The notes beneath the pieces are model-generated. The model made no database searches, was not told the origin of the DNA, and saw only the letters and a program-made list of their open reading frames with translations. From the NCBI GenBank assembly GCA_024138025.1, contig JAMXBD010001600.1, positions 248,001 to 312,000 of the forward strand: a stretch of DNA of 64,000 bases, in the 5' to 3' direction. Of the stretch, positions 26,686 through 39,560 are shown piece after piece. How positions within the stretch are numbered: the first letter of the stretch is position 1; each line of letters opens with the position of its first letter. The DNA is from Combretum micranthum (lineage: Eukaryota > Streptophyta > Magnoliopsida > Myrtales > Combretaceae). Both the position numbers and the translations under genes were made by a program.

Positions 26686-27850
26686 GCATCTTATTAATTT
26701 TTTTTTTTTAACGTAGCAAAGTTATATTTTAATTTATATTTTCGTTATAATTAATTTTTTTTAATTATTAATATTATTTTATTTTTTAAAATAGTTTTAA
26801 ATTCATTTGTTAGCCCAAGCTCATCCATATTAGCTAATAGAGCAAACCCATTATTTCTTCATGGGTTTTTCTTCTTCAATATGAGTTTGCTCTAATTTTA
26901 TGTTATATTCAAGTTCATTTCTCAATATTTTTTTCATGTGGAACTAAATTCAAACCAAAAAAATTCATTGACTCGTTGGTCTTTCCTTCTCTCCATCTTT
27001 TTGCTAATGAAGTTGTCCAAGACTGGTTCAGACTTATGGACACAAATCTAACTTGGATCGGATCGATTTGTACAAAAGGAAGAAACAGAGTTCACTCAAA
27101 TTAATTGAAGTGAGTATCGGCAAATCGATCCTATCCAACCAAACATTGACTCGTTGGGGGTTTGGTTATTTTAGCATGGGTATTGATTTTTGGTCGTATA
27201 AGTTGTTGAGGGTGACAGTGTTTGTGGGTTTGTGTCTGGCGATAGTTTAATTTGATTTGGTTATAGGAATTGTTTGGTTGAAGGTGACTATTTAATTTTT
27301 ATTTCACTAATGCAAATATCTTTGGTAAGTTGATGTTTTAGTTTCAAAATGGAAGGACAAGAGGAAAAAATGGTGGTCTTTTAAGAACTGGAGCTTAAAA
27401 GCTCCATCAATGACGTTAAACTAATTAAGGAAGACGATGCGCGCCCAAACCCTCTTCCATATTAATGAAACATGGATATGCACTGAGTGTGTGGAAGAGA
27501 GGTAGACAGAAGAGAGAGAAGTCATGAGTGAGAGAACTTCAATGTGTGATGGGCACTATTGGATACTCCTACATTACTAAAATTTAAGTAACTTGTCTTC
27601 TTTATAAGTAGCAATTTGACCAAACATCATTGCAATTATAATATCAAAGCATGGGCCCGTAAGAATGCTAGTAGGTCATGGGCTTTGCTAGAAAAACGTT
27701 ATTAGGCTAAATGGAATTTTTAATATTGTTTTAAAAATATAATAATATTAATTATAATAAAATAAAATTAATTATAATGAAAATATAAATTAAAATATAA
27801 CCTTGGCATGTCAAAAAAATAAGATAAAAAAATTTAATAAGATGCTACAT
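26686..27850. mobile_element. Long-arm inverted-repeat element inside NRAMP intron 1
   Basis: GTGGCATCTTATTAATTT near 26686 pairs with the reverse complement of the sequence ending near 27850 (GTAGCATCTTATTAAATT). The likeness continues for over 100 bp through AAGGTTATATTTTAATTTATATTTTC and ATAATTAATTTT. The 900-bp centre holds a 65-codon frame with no recognisable family. The element makes up over a third of the 3.1-kb intron. Confidence 0.6.
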
Positions 27851-28436
27851 CAGATGACATGTGTCACATTATGAATGATTCATGTAAAATTGATATACCA
27901 AATTCGATATTAATCCTTAAATCGATAGACTAGGGAAAACATAGAAACTTTTATTTTATTTTTTTTTTCAAAAGTCATAATAAATTTTATTGAAAAGCAA
28001 GTAAAACTTCTCTCTTTTTTCTTTTCTTTTTTTGTCGAAAAATAATTTTTCATTTTTAAATGGTTAAATTAGTGAGTCAATTATTGCATCATGTCGCATA
28101 CTTTCTACTTTTATAGAAGTCACAAATCTACTATAAAATCTTATGCATAAAGTGGTATGTATGATTATTTATAGTAGGTCATTTCAAAAGTGAGATTAAA
28201 AAGTAATACGTCAGCTTCATTATGGTAGGTTTATTTATTAAGTTACTTGATTAAATAAGTTAATTGGAAAAAGAAAACTGTATTATTGAATTCATAATAA
28301 TATCAGCCAAAAAAAGAAATCATAATAATAGCCCTTGGACCCACCATGCCAAAATGCGATACTTCTCGCACCTGCTTTACATCTTCTCACACGATCCAAA
28401 ACATCGTGCCAAGTCAGTGGAGTGGAAAGTTTTACC

Positions 28437-28866
28437 CTGTGTTTGGGCACGGTGGAAAGTGGAAGAAGCTAGAGGAAAGTAAAGGAAGATGAAAGAAAGC
28501 AATGGAAAATTAATGTTTGGAAAATAACGGAAATCAAATAAAAAGGCTGGAAATAGGATAAAAGAAGTGGAAAATTGGGCTCACCCTTTTCTCTCTAAAT
28601 TTGGGAAGAAAGCTATAGAAACTATAAATAGTGGCGCGAAATTTTGTTTTCTTCCCTGTAATTAAAATTTTCAAATTTGATGAAAATGATAATTGTATCA
28701 ATTATTAATTCTATTGCTTTTCCTTTCTTGTCTTTTCATTTTCTTTATAAATCACTAAATATAAAATAAATATTTTATTCATTTTTATTTTTATTTATTT
28801 TCATTTTCACACTTTTCCTTCCATCCATTTTCATTCATTTCGAGATTTAAAAGTTTCCAAACACAG
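28437..28866. mobile_element. MITE inside NRAMP intron 1
   Basis: Inverted ends CTGTGTTTGG (28437-28446) and CCAAACACAG (28857-28866) are perfect 10-bp complements. Inside, GGAAAGTGGAAGAA-type words at the left mirror the TTTTCCTTCCATCC-type words at the right, a pattern common in plant hAT-like MITEs. No target duplication is evident. Confidence 0.6.
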
Positions 28867-29874
28867 AATATACAACTCTTCAGTGACGTTACGTAACTGA
28901 ACGTAAGTTTAAAATCAATCTTATCCCCTGGAAATGGTCTTTAAGATCGACACAAGGGTTTGTATTATATTTAAAATTGTACAACTTGAACATATCTGTT
29001 ACTTAGAACTTTGCTCAGAGAGCAGCCACATTGCCATATAAAAATTGACTTTTTCCCGTTTTTTCCATATTATATAAAATCATAAAAATTTCGTATAAAT
29101 TGATTTTTGACAATCTCTTACCAAATAAGCCAAAGTGAGAAGAATTTCATAAAGAAAGTAGTAATTTAATTACTATATCTTAAAAAATATATAATTATAT
29201 TATGAAATTATTTATTTAAAAAAAAAAAGAGAATAGAATTACCAATCAGCTGCAGTGATAGTGACACCTGACCAAAGAGGCAGTGCTCCATTACTCAAAA
29301 TCTTAATAGCAATAGCACTCCCTATGACTTCCTGAATGTCCGCCCCAACAAGTGCGACCTCTGTCATCAACCACAGAGCTATTCCAGCCCACCTTGGATA
29401 TTCCTCCCTACACAGCTCAGCTAAATGCCTCCCCGTCGCAACCCCAAGCCGGGCCGCAAGCAGCTGTACCAGCAGTCCCATGGCTGTGGCCCAAAGTAAG
29501 AGCCACAGCAATGAGTAACCGGCCGTTGCCCCTGCTTGGAGATCGGCCTCTAAATTGCCCGGGTCCAGGAACGCTATGCTCATCAGGAACCCAGGTCCTG
29601 TGAACAGCCACAGCTTCTTCCATGAGAAGGGTGGTGCTCGTGTCGTGTCGTGTTCGGATTCGGATTCGGATTCATCTACCGAGACTATGTGGATTTTTTG
29701 GGAGGGGTCGTAGGCTGTTTCAATGTCTGAGGCGTTTAAGAGGGGTTGCTGCTGCTGCTGCTGCTGCGCTGGTGGCAGTCGGGGTCTTGGGGTGGCATCT
29801 TGGTTTTTTTCGATGTGTGGAAGTGAGTGCAGGGAGGGAGTTTTTGGCGGCTGTTTTGGGTGCCGTGGCGACAA

Positions 29875-31570
29875 GATAAACTGACTTTTTGTATCTCATT
29901 TTATTACAATGGAGTATTGGCACGTAATGGAAATATTGACTAAATAAGCCTTTAAACTCTTATTAAATTTATCGAGTACATTATAACCTAATGATATTTT
30001 TTTTTTATTATTTTTAAGTGAGAGCTAAATTTCTGTCCCATTATAATGAAAAAAAAACATTTAAAAAAAAAAAGGTTCTTACCGAATAGTACGAAACCAA
30101 TACTTTTCAAGGATTAATATGTTCGGAGGATTGTTAATTCAATATGACTGCTTAATAGGTCAATTTATATATTTTTAGTTTGTCTTAATTTTCAATGGTG
30201 TTCGGTGTTATTGGTCAATTCCTTTAGTCGTGGTTTTTCAAATGAAAGCTACCATTTCAAATTCAACTTATTTGTTGTCAAAATTAAAAAAAAAAAAAAA
30301 GAAAAGAAAGAAAGAAAAGAAAGGAAAAACATTGTCGATCAAATTTAAGGAGGGTGGTTGGGGCATTAAAGACGACGTTTATACCAATTTGATATTCTGG
30401 ACCATTGTTTTTGGTGGTTATTATATACTAATGATATTTTTGACAGGGTCGTAGTCGTTTTTTGAGAAAAGGGGACCTTAACAGCATTTTCATCATTTTG
30501 TACATTGCCTTGGTTCTCGATACGACTGACAACAACTAGTCAACTACCAGTCTTTATCACAGTCACAGGTCCCTCGTCTCATTAATTCTATTTCTCTGTT
30601 TCCGCTTCCATTGTGCTGTGTTTTTGTCTATCTTGCTTTGAATAATTTGGTAAGGAGAAACAAAAAAATGGAATTATTTGGTAGTTCCATGGAATATTAC
30701 TCATAATCTTGTACCCAATTTCGGGTCTATTTGTTTTGTCATATTTTTATCATTTTGGTATATTTTTTTATTGTTTTCAAACGTATGTTTGTCAAAAAAA
30801 ACAAATATCGATGAAAAACTGATAGTTTTATTATGAACAGACTAAACAAATGCGATATAAATATGATACCGATAAGTTACATATGCAGATTTGATATAAA
30901 TACGATATAAATAAAAATTCGATAATCCAAATAACCTCGAATTAAAACCAGTTTCAAAAGTGAGGCCACTTTTGAATTCCAAATCTTACGTTACAATTTT
31001 TCTCTATTGTTATGATGACTTAAAGGGAAAAGAAAAAAAAAAAATGACTAATCTTAATTTAGTTTGGGATTTTAACTTCTGACAAATTTGTAGATAGAAT
31101 CTTAATGCAGGGTAATTAAGAATATCAATAAGATGGATTAAGTACAACTTCCTAAAACTTTGAGTGTGAAGTTGGAGCCTTGATGGATATAGATAGAGAT
31201 GGGTATCTGTAACCGCTCTTGTGAGTGAAGCAAACTCGGCTCGTAACTTTTCAAGACCATGTGACTATAAGATCTTTTCTTAGTTGCTTTTCCTTCTCTG
31301 AGCTAAGGAATTTCTCTCATTTCATTATCCTTTTTTACTTGTTTTGTAGTTACTCGAACAAATATAACTTGAGCCCTTAAGATATCGTCTTTTTTCTCTA
31401 TCAATCTCATATGATTTTCGTAAGTTGACTCGTCAAAAACTCTAAGTCCATCCATTTCAAGCAAGAGGCCTAGGTCCATTGCTCTGTTTGGTCATCACTT
31501 GTTTGAAACATTGGAGTGCTATGTAGCCTTTCGTAGAAAGTTTCCAATGGGATTACAGGCATCTCATTTT
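29875..31570. other. Upstream of NRAMP; no gene recognised
   Basis: The first few hundred bases upstream of the NRAMP ATG should hold its 5' UTR and promoter, but no TATA box stands out. An A-rich tract with GAAA repeats lies at 30286-30330. No other coding-like sequence was found. Confidence 0.4.
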
Positions 31571-31578
31571 TTTAGTAA

Positions 31579-31864
31579 ATAATGTGAAAAATAGTACCTG
31601 AGTTTTTACAAAAAGTTCAATTAGATACTTAAAGTTTAGACTTGAACAATTTGACACATGAATAAAGTTTTCGTGAAATTTTTTCGTACTGAAATTTGGT
31701 TTTGACAATTTGGTACCTGAATAAAATTTTCGCATATTTTTTTCGTATCTTATTGAACTTGCTTCAGGTATGAAATAAGTCCATAAAAATTTTGTTTAAG
31801 TACAAAAATTATTAAAACCAAATGAAATATTTTATAAAAGTTTAGGTACCAATTTTATCATTAA
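31579..31864. mobile_element. MITE family M1, copy 1
   Basis: Same family as 42407-42741. The left end AATGTGAAAAATAGTACCTG pairs with the right end TTTAGGTACCAATTTTATCATT. Both copies share internal blocks TTTGGTTTTGACAATTTGG, CTTTTTTCATACCTNATT-like and TTTGTTTAAGTACNAAAATT. Confidence 0.6.
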
Positions 31865-34429
31865 TCCTTTTTTTATTAAGCTTAAAATATATAAATAGAA
31901 ATATTTATATATGTTAATATATGATGAAAATAAAATACCTTATTAAATTAAAAAAAACCCACATGTTGATGCTTTAGGAAATAAAAAATTACATGAAAAT
32001 TTAATTTCATAAAACTTATCAAAATTGTTCAGGTTTAATATAATATGATTTTTATTATATATTTAATTTATAATTAATTTAATAAGCCTAGATTATAAGC
32101 TTTGAATATATTTTGTTTGCATACATTGATAAGAAAAAACCAAATGACTTAATAGTAAGCACACACATATGAGAGATCTTGAGTTTAATTCTAGCCAAAG
32201 CTCAAAAGTGCCTATTATATTCATCACCAGTAGGACACGTGGCAACACATCATTAGGCCATGCATGCACCATGTTAGATGACGTCAACTTTCTTCTTCTT
32301 TGAGCCACCACACAGTTGTCTGACAAAGTTACTTTGAGGTGATTTTTTGCCATTTTAGCTCTGCAATTTCACCAAATTAATGGTGAATTTACAAACTAGG
32401 GATGGAATATTTTACATTGATACCAAACTTGCAGATTAATCTAGGGTTTTTGTGAATTAAATCAAAGAGGGAAAATTGGGAAAAACCATTTCTTCACTTT
32501 CCAAAAATATCAAGATTTGATATGGATTTGCAAATTTCAAGTATATTGAAAGATTTGGGAAGCTTCCTAATGATCTTTAAGATGTAAATATATAATTCCA
32601 TTAGAAAATAATCTTCAAAATTGGCTAAAGCCCTAAATTCATGCTAAAATTGAACCAAAGAACCCTAGATGTTCAATTGATAAAATTAGCAAGTTTTGAG
32701 GACAAAATTGAAACCCTAGCACTATAAATAGGTTATAAGCATCACAACCTAGGGAGGTCTTGGCTCTAATTTTTTTAATCTTCAATTCATGTTCTTAGTT
32801 AGAAATTAGGGTTTTGAAGATTTAATTTTTAATTCGTGTTTGTATAAGGAAAATCGATCAAATTAAAAGTTATAGGAAGTTTCAGGGGCATAAGATCTTT
32901 GAATTAGAGGAGTTAATAGTTACCAACAGCTATTGAAGGGCTATTGTCATACTCCACCACTATTGTTGTGGCATCATTAACCTTCAAAATCACTAGCCCC
33001 ACCACCCCTTCGTCATCGTGCTACCCTCCTTTAACCATAACCAGATTGCGCCCCATGCTCATTGATAAGGCCCGACCCACTATCCCCTTGCCTTTGATGA
33101 CTCCTCCAAGCATGCATTAGGTAAGTTTATGATTTTTTTTAATTTTACTTTATTTAATAATAATAGCAATAATATTATAATAAATTTTTTTGGTATAATT
33201 ATAGTATGAATGTGTTGTGTTGTCTTGAATATATAAAAATATATGTAATTAATTGTGATGCCCAGTAATTTTACCCTATTTAGAATATAAGATTTAATAA
33301 TTAATTGGCAACTCAAGTGGTGATTGAACCCCAAAATACTTAAAACCTTAATAATGTGACCCTTAAACCCTCATTTGAAAGTAGAAACCTTAAATCTATA
33401 TTAAACCTTAGAATATAATAAGGAATTTTAGGAGCTTCAATTAAAAATTTCATGTATACAGTTGTGACATGGATATCCAAATTAGTAAGCACATTAACTT
33501 TCGCCTAAAATTATTATAGAATGTATGTTATAATAGGATACCGTACCATGTATAAATCGAATCCCTATTGAAAATTCATCCAATACGTTTCTCAAACCAC
33601 CTCATGAATTACACACACACCCCCCCAAAGGATGCTGACCTACTCCCTTTTTCACTTTCCCTGATTCTTATCTTCTTTGCCTTTCTCAATTTCATTCCTG
33701 ACTTCCAAAGAAAGTATTCCAAAACTTTGAAAGTCCAAAACTCACAAAATACACCTCCGTTTCCAAATCCTAAGTTGCATTGTGATCATAGCAATGTATT
33801 CTCTAATTCAAATCATAAAATCAAGCAAAAGAAATCAAACATAATAATACAATGGGTGCATTGACATGCATGCATTCTGTTTTTAATTATGGTTTCCTAC
33901 GAGCATATTGCGTAAAATGCTCGAGTTCTTGTCCATATTCCACCATAACATTCGTCAAGTTGGTCGAGGGCTTGAATGTTAGCCTCAATCTAAGCTGTGC
34001 TTTCCTCAACAAAAGTGTGATTTTTTGTCCAGCTCCAGTCGTGGGTTGAATTTAGGGCTCAACACTGTGATGCGATAGAAGCTGTATCATGAAGTCCAAG
34101 GCTCGATCATCTTAATATAAAAGTCAAGGTCATGTTGTGTGCTTGATCTAGGGTGCAACGGGTCATTTTGCCTAGTTTTGCCTTGTTGTTCTAACTTCAA
34201 CAAGTCCTTTGCAAGCCTTGGCCAAGTTCTACTTTGTACAGTTGTTGTTGCTTTGCTCCAATCTAGTTCAAATCACTTCATTTCTTGTTCTTATGATCTT
34301 AGAAGATGAAAAACAACATTTAAGAAATAAAAGCACAAATTTCATAAGAATTTATAAAAAAACATGTATCTATTCAAGCTTAAATTCCTATTAATGGAAA
34401 AGAGTAAAACATACTTATTAAGAAAAGCC
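31865..34429. other. Intergenic, unassigned repeats likely
   Basis: No host gene was recognised. A CTATAAATAGG TATA-like word near 32723, followed by a CTAGGGAGGT stretch, could be a promoter of a decayed LTR element. A C-run (ACACACCCCCCC) lies near 33613-33627. Predicted short frames have no family likeness. Confidence 0.35.
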
Positions 34430-34760
34430 TTCTTTTCTATAGTAGTGTGCTGAGTTGGGCTTAGAAATGAGCTTAAGGGCTTTTATAATATAAAGAGAAA
34501 CCCATTATTCCTTTAAACAATCCATTTTTAATATAAAAAGGGCTAAAGGCTTCTTTTGGTCCATAGAAGCCCTTTTTTTTTTTAAATCAAAAAAGCCCAA
34601 ATTAAACTAGGAAGGTATTTTTGAGTCTATTTTTCATGTATGAGAAAACTAAATAAGGTAGAAAGTGGAATAAACTTGTACAATGATCCTTGTTTCAAAC
34701 ATATCAAGCTGAATCTCTTGATGATGTTCTTTATTGGAGTCGATCTTCTAAACTCTATCA
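34430..34760. repeat. Dispersed repeat, copy B
   Basis: Counterpart of 21990-22295 in the same orientation, with shared blocks AAGCCTTCTTTTCTAT, GGGCTTTTATAATAT, AAAAAGGGCTAAAGGC and CTTTATTGGAGTCG. It stops just before the TGTTACATCCCG sequence at 34778. Confidence 0.6.
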
Positions 34761-34777
34761 TATGCCCAGAAGACTAG

Positions 34778-37700
34778 TGTTACATCCCGAAGGGTACCTT
34801 AAATGTGGCAGTCTGTTGTACACAATATTAAAGCCTAGGAATGACTACCTTAATTATACAAAGGCTTCCATATCATGCACAAGGTGTACATCACAATCAA
34901 GTGAATGCATCGAAGTATCACAATTTATATTAACAACAATTAAGTAATAAGGCAAGAGAAATACTTATCATTAAATACATATGAGGTCATTTACAATTCT
35001 TAGGGGGTATACCCTTGCTAATGACTTCAAGTCTACTTAAATACATATCCTAATAATTTCCAAAATATCAACATTTCATATTTTTGCTTATAAAGAAATT
35101 ACAAGAAAGTAAATTCATTCTATGTTTCCATTTCTTTTACAAGAGCTCAAAGATCTACCAATGATTTCCTTGATATCCTAATCCTCAAATGAAGTCTCAA
35201 GCATACCTGTTTCAACAAAGTTCTATAGGGGTGTAAGCTTACAATGAGTTTAGTGAGATATTCACTTTTATTCACACCGTAAGTTCAAACAAGTTTATTG
35301 ACTTTCATGCATATGCTATGCATGCTATGCAACAATCATATGATACAAACAATTATGTATGGTTGTCCGAAAACCATACACAAAATGGATTTACGCCCTC
35401 TGTATCGATGGTTAGGGAATGGTATTTGAAGGTCTTCACGATCTTCATTGCTAGTCATCGGACGCACCCTATTCTCAGCGATCGATCGGCGTGGCCCATC
35501 ATTAGGGTGTATCCCCAGTACGCCTTGATTCCCTAAGAATAAGCATGGCTATGGGCTCTCTTGGACTCGGACTATCCTAATTCTTTGCATAGGAGTAGCA
35601 ACTTTCGACATGTGACTCAATGGATGCAATGCGTGTCCGTTTAATTTATATCAAAGTCGGGTATAGTTATGATATTCTTAAAGGCGATCAAGCAAGCATC
35701 ATACACACATAACAACATATAATATTAATAATATACTTAAACAATCATTTGTTGGTTTCGATATGCTTAGCATCCATTGTCACACATGTATAAGAGCATA
35801 TACATACAAACTCATAACCCCGTTCATATTCATTTTATCTTATATTTATAAACCCAGTGCAACTATAACAAGCATAAGAAAGATAACGAAATAATGAGGG
35901 AAGATTCACTCGTCTATATCACAATCTTCTTAGTCGTAGTAGTCTTCAAGAAGGGGAGTTTTGTATTCGACATCACCTAAACAAAAGAAATACCTAGATT
36001 GAGTGTTTCATAGGAGTTCTACTTAAACTTTGTAATTCTATCTTGTCATTTTCATTAAAATTCGGATTATGTGAAATCCCAACTTAGAATAATCATAACT
36101 TGCTCATTTTAATTCAGAATTTCACATATAAGATACTTTTTTTCCACCTACTTGAAAAGATCTATCTAATTCTAAGGTTATTTTGAACATTTGAAGTCGT
36201 TTTGGTTAAAAAACGGGTCGGTACAATTGTAACACAAAAATTCCAGCATTAAATTGTAATTTTTCTAAATTCTATTTCATCTAAAAATTTGATAACAAAC
36301 ACATAAATATTTATATAGTTGAAAAATCTTTTAATATATACATAGACTTACATTATATGCATGATTCTAGTGATGTTGTCTTAAAAAAAATTTATAAACA
36401 ATTTTTGTGAGATAGAGTTTTGTAAAGGTCATCCTTTAACTTGTAATTAAATTGCCATTTTGTAAATTTATGACTCAACAAAAAGAAAATCATAATTCAA
36501 TATATATATAATATATTTAAAACTTTAAAGGCTCTGTGTTTGTTCACAATTTTCTTATTTAACAATTTATTTTATAAAACATGGTTTTACCTATTTGCGA
36601 CATAAACCTAAGTATATTTTCCTTTTAAAGAATTTCCTAAGTTTAACTCTTTAAATAAAATTTTAATTCTTAGATTTTGTAAATGTGAAATTTGATTTAA
36701 AGAAAATCATGATTTCATATTTATTTTGAGTTCATGAATATTTTATTCTCATATTAAACTTCTTTTAATTAATTATTTTTCAAAACATGAATCTTTATGT
36801 GGTTGTGAGAAAAATCATTCTAAGTTGTATAATAAAAATGTTTTAAGTTTTAACATACCAGAAAAATTAAGTGATTGACTTGTTCTAAACTTTTATACTA
36901 ATAATATTTCTTTTTTTTTTTTTAATTTGTAATTTTTCAACACATGGACCTTTAGGGGGTTGTTACAAGAAAACTAAAATTTTTAGTTGTTACAAGTGAG
37001 TGTCTACTTATTATAACTATTATTCATATTTTCTTAACTTGGTTCCTTAAAGTGTATGCAGATTTTATTTCTACGTGGATTTTAACTAGTGAGTTGACCT
37101 TAGCTTGACTTGAAAAGTTTGTTTTGTTTTAGTGTTTATTAAAGTGTTGGTAATAATCTCATAGATAAGTTCGTAAGAAAAGTTTGCATAACAAAGAATT
37201 ATCAACATTATAGTTTAATAATGAATTTATTTTAGTGTTTTGAAAAAAGAGAGTGGAGAACCACATAATTAAGTATTGGAGGAATTTTGCATAATATTAA
37301 CACTAAAAATTTATGATGAGCCTATTTAAATTTTTAAAAGGAATGTTGTTGAAACTAAATCCTAAGTTTTAAATGAAAATTTTTACTAAGAGATAAAAAT
37401 TATTTTTATAGACATTTTAGTTTTATTTTCTTTATAAAAGAAAGAACCCCTTTTATTTTTTTAAGACAATAACAATATGATCATGTATGAATAGAAACTT
37501 GTAGTTATATAGTATGACAAAAATAAATCACATAAAGAATAAAATACATGGAAATTAAACAAGCACATAAGTAAATATCAAGTATTGGGAAGTCTTAGCT
37601 TATATCAAGGCTTCTCGGACTTAGACATAGGCAAGTCCTTTAAAAAAAGCAAGAAAATTAAGAAAATCATGAGAGTTTTTTATTTATGTTAAGGCTCCTC

Positions 37701-39560
37701 GGACTTAGATCATGGACAAGTCCAAAAAGAAAGAAGAAAATTTGTTTTGATTTGATGAATACAAGTGTAAGACTAGAATTATTAGTCTTAATAAATTGCA
37801 TGAAATAAATAAAGTGCAAGAAAGTAAGAGCATAAATTAGAAGTTAGGTTAGTGAGTTTAGGCTCTAATATCATATATATACATATACTTAATACATAAT
37901 AAAAGTTAGATTAGTAACATGAATGAAATAACAACATGACAACAATAATAATAGATGGACATAGTGTTGAACAAGACATGAGCAAATTGTTATTTCGTGA
38001 CTTCTTTTCTAGCAACAAGCTCATGGGATTTTAGAAATCAAAATAACAAGGTGATCATGTTATGTTAACATGAAAGGAAAAAGAAGGATTTAGATTTTTC
38101 TAAGGTTTATAAGGATGGATGGTGGTGGATGATAGATGAATGAAAGAAATTTTTATGGAAATTGTTTGGCAAGGGAAGGAGCAGTTCACGGTTTGGAGAA
38201 GGAGGAGAGAGGGAGTTGTGGAGAAATTTTGCAAGAGTTTTGTTATGTGAAGAGAAAAGTGTGTATAATGAGAATGAGGGAGAGAGTATTTATAGAGTTT
38301 TGAGATGAAATTTTGGAGTTAATTAAATTAAAAAAAAAAGAAATAAAGGGTAGAGAGAGATGAGGTGGCCGACCATGTAGTGAAGGAGAGAGAAAAAATG
38401 ATTAAAAATTAATTTTAGTAAATAGAAGTAAGTAAAATGTGAGAGAAGTTAAGTAAAAAATAGTATTGGTAATTTAAATGTAAAAAATAGGTATATAGAT
38501 TGTAAGAGATAAGTTGTAAAAAAAAAAAAGTAGAGATAGATGAATAGTAGAAATAGTACAATGAATAGTAAACAAGATAAATAAATTATCAATAGCAAAA
38601 AAAATACGCATAAAGGGCTATATTTGATATTTTTAGATACCGAAAAATTACGAAACTGATATTTTATGAATCTTTATGAAATTACAAATCTATATTGATT
38701 TTTGGATTACTTTTGCTATCTTGAGTCTTAGGACACATATTTTGAGAATCGATCCTGTTCGAGTCTAGAACGATCAAATTTTTTACGAATCTGCTCTTTT
38801 TAGGTTGTATCACATTATTTCGAACCGTAATCTTATGTTATCTCATTTTTATTGTTTTAGGGTTTTGCGTGTGGATTGCCAAATCTAGATTCATTAGGTT
38901 TGTTATTGCTCTAGGTTGACTTTAGGGTTTATGTTTGACTTCCGGCTTTTAAGTCTTATTCATAAGATTATATAATCTAGGGGTTTATGATTATACTATA
39001 TTTTCGGTTGGAAAATTAAGTTTTACTTTAATTTTATGATTCATTTAATATTTTAATATTTCTTAGGATTATGTAGTCGAGTCTAGGATTATGTGTTGAC
39101 TTGGTTTGACCTTTGGTAGCAATTTAATTTTTTATTTCTAAAATTTACCGAAGGGTTTAAGGTTTTAATATTTTGTCATCGAATGTTGCTTGGATATACT
39201 GTTTCGATTTTCGTATTAGAGGTCAGATAGGTAAATTATTTAGCTTATTGTTTTTGAGTCAAACATTTATTGATTTTTTTTCATTTTTTTTTGGAGGTTC
39301 ACATTTTTTTAAGGTTAAGAAATTTCGTATTTGATCTTGTTTAAAATTTAGTTTTAACTTAGGTCGGTTTTTAAGGTTTCGGTTTCGGTATTTAACTTAG
39401 AATTATTTTCTAGGAGTTTTGAAAAGTTTAGAGGTTTACAACTAGTCCATGTCATTAAATTGGGCTAAGAGCCAAAATACTGAAATGATACTCTACAATT
39501 TATGATTTTGATATGATCTCATATAATTATGGAGATTTGAAAAAGAAAAAAAAGAAACGA
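34778..39560 (+). mobile_element. LTR-retrotransposon-like region, boundaries uncertain
   Basis: It begins with TGTTACATCCCG, a start common among long plant Ty3 LTRs. A patch around 35380-35660 is much less AT-rich than its surroundings. A promoter-like GAGAGTATTTATAGAG lies at 38281-38300 and a GGTGGCCGACCATG segment near 38365. GTTGTTACA ends occur at 36967 and 36994, but no target duplication matches the left flank (ACTAG). No gag or pol was detected. It may be one or several decayed LTRs. Confidence 0.33.
37590..37740. repeat. Two-copy tandem repeat, ~84-bp period
   Basis: AAGGCTTCTCGGACTTAGAC near 37607 and AAGGCTCCTCGGACTTAGAT near 37691 are each followed by GGCAAGTCC or GGACAAGTCC and a purine tract. 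Confidence 0.6.

Larger units (their letters stand above)
24844..29874 (-). pseudogene. NRAMP3/4-type divalent metal transporter, frame broken by three small deletions
   Basis: Exons: 29874-29243, 26167-26033, 25934-25287, 25037-24844, with GT-AG introns of 3075, 98 and 249 bp. The family moves Fe2+/Mn2+ across the vacuolar membrane (AtNRAMP3/4). Visible hallmarks are an acidic, Gln-rich N-terminus, DPGN in the first membrane helix, IMPH in helix 6 and the transport signature GQSSTMTGTYAGQ. Compared with the family, 2 nt are missing near 26082-26086 (exon 2, after ATMAL), 2 nt near 25836-25840 (exon 3, at HSA/LVQSR) and 1 nt near 24986-24989 (exon 4, after INGYL). Adding back these 5 nt makes all splice phases agree and gives about 537 residues, close to family length. 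As written, the frame stops soon after the first deletion, leaving roughly 245 residues, without the MPH motif. It could instead be a live gene with assembly errors, but the protease nearby shows none. The stop is TAA at 24844-24846. Confidence 0.88.

Noticed and set aside
27053..27250. 65-codon frame inside NRAMP intron 1
   Set aside because: It lies in the centre of an inverted-repeat element and shows no recognisable motif.
29336..29923. Open frames on both strands over NRAMP exon 1
   Set aside because: They are shadows of the GC-rich NRAMP first exon, whose frame has clear family motifs.
32093..32353. 86-codon minus-strand frame
   Set aside because: No domain, splice context or composition change supports it.
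34778..36967. Solo LTR from TGTTACATCCCG to GTTGTTACA
   Set aside because: The flanking 5-mers ACTAG and AGAAA do not match, so the boundary cannot be supported.
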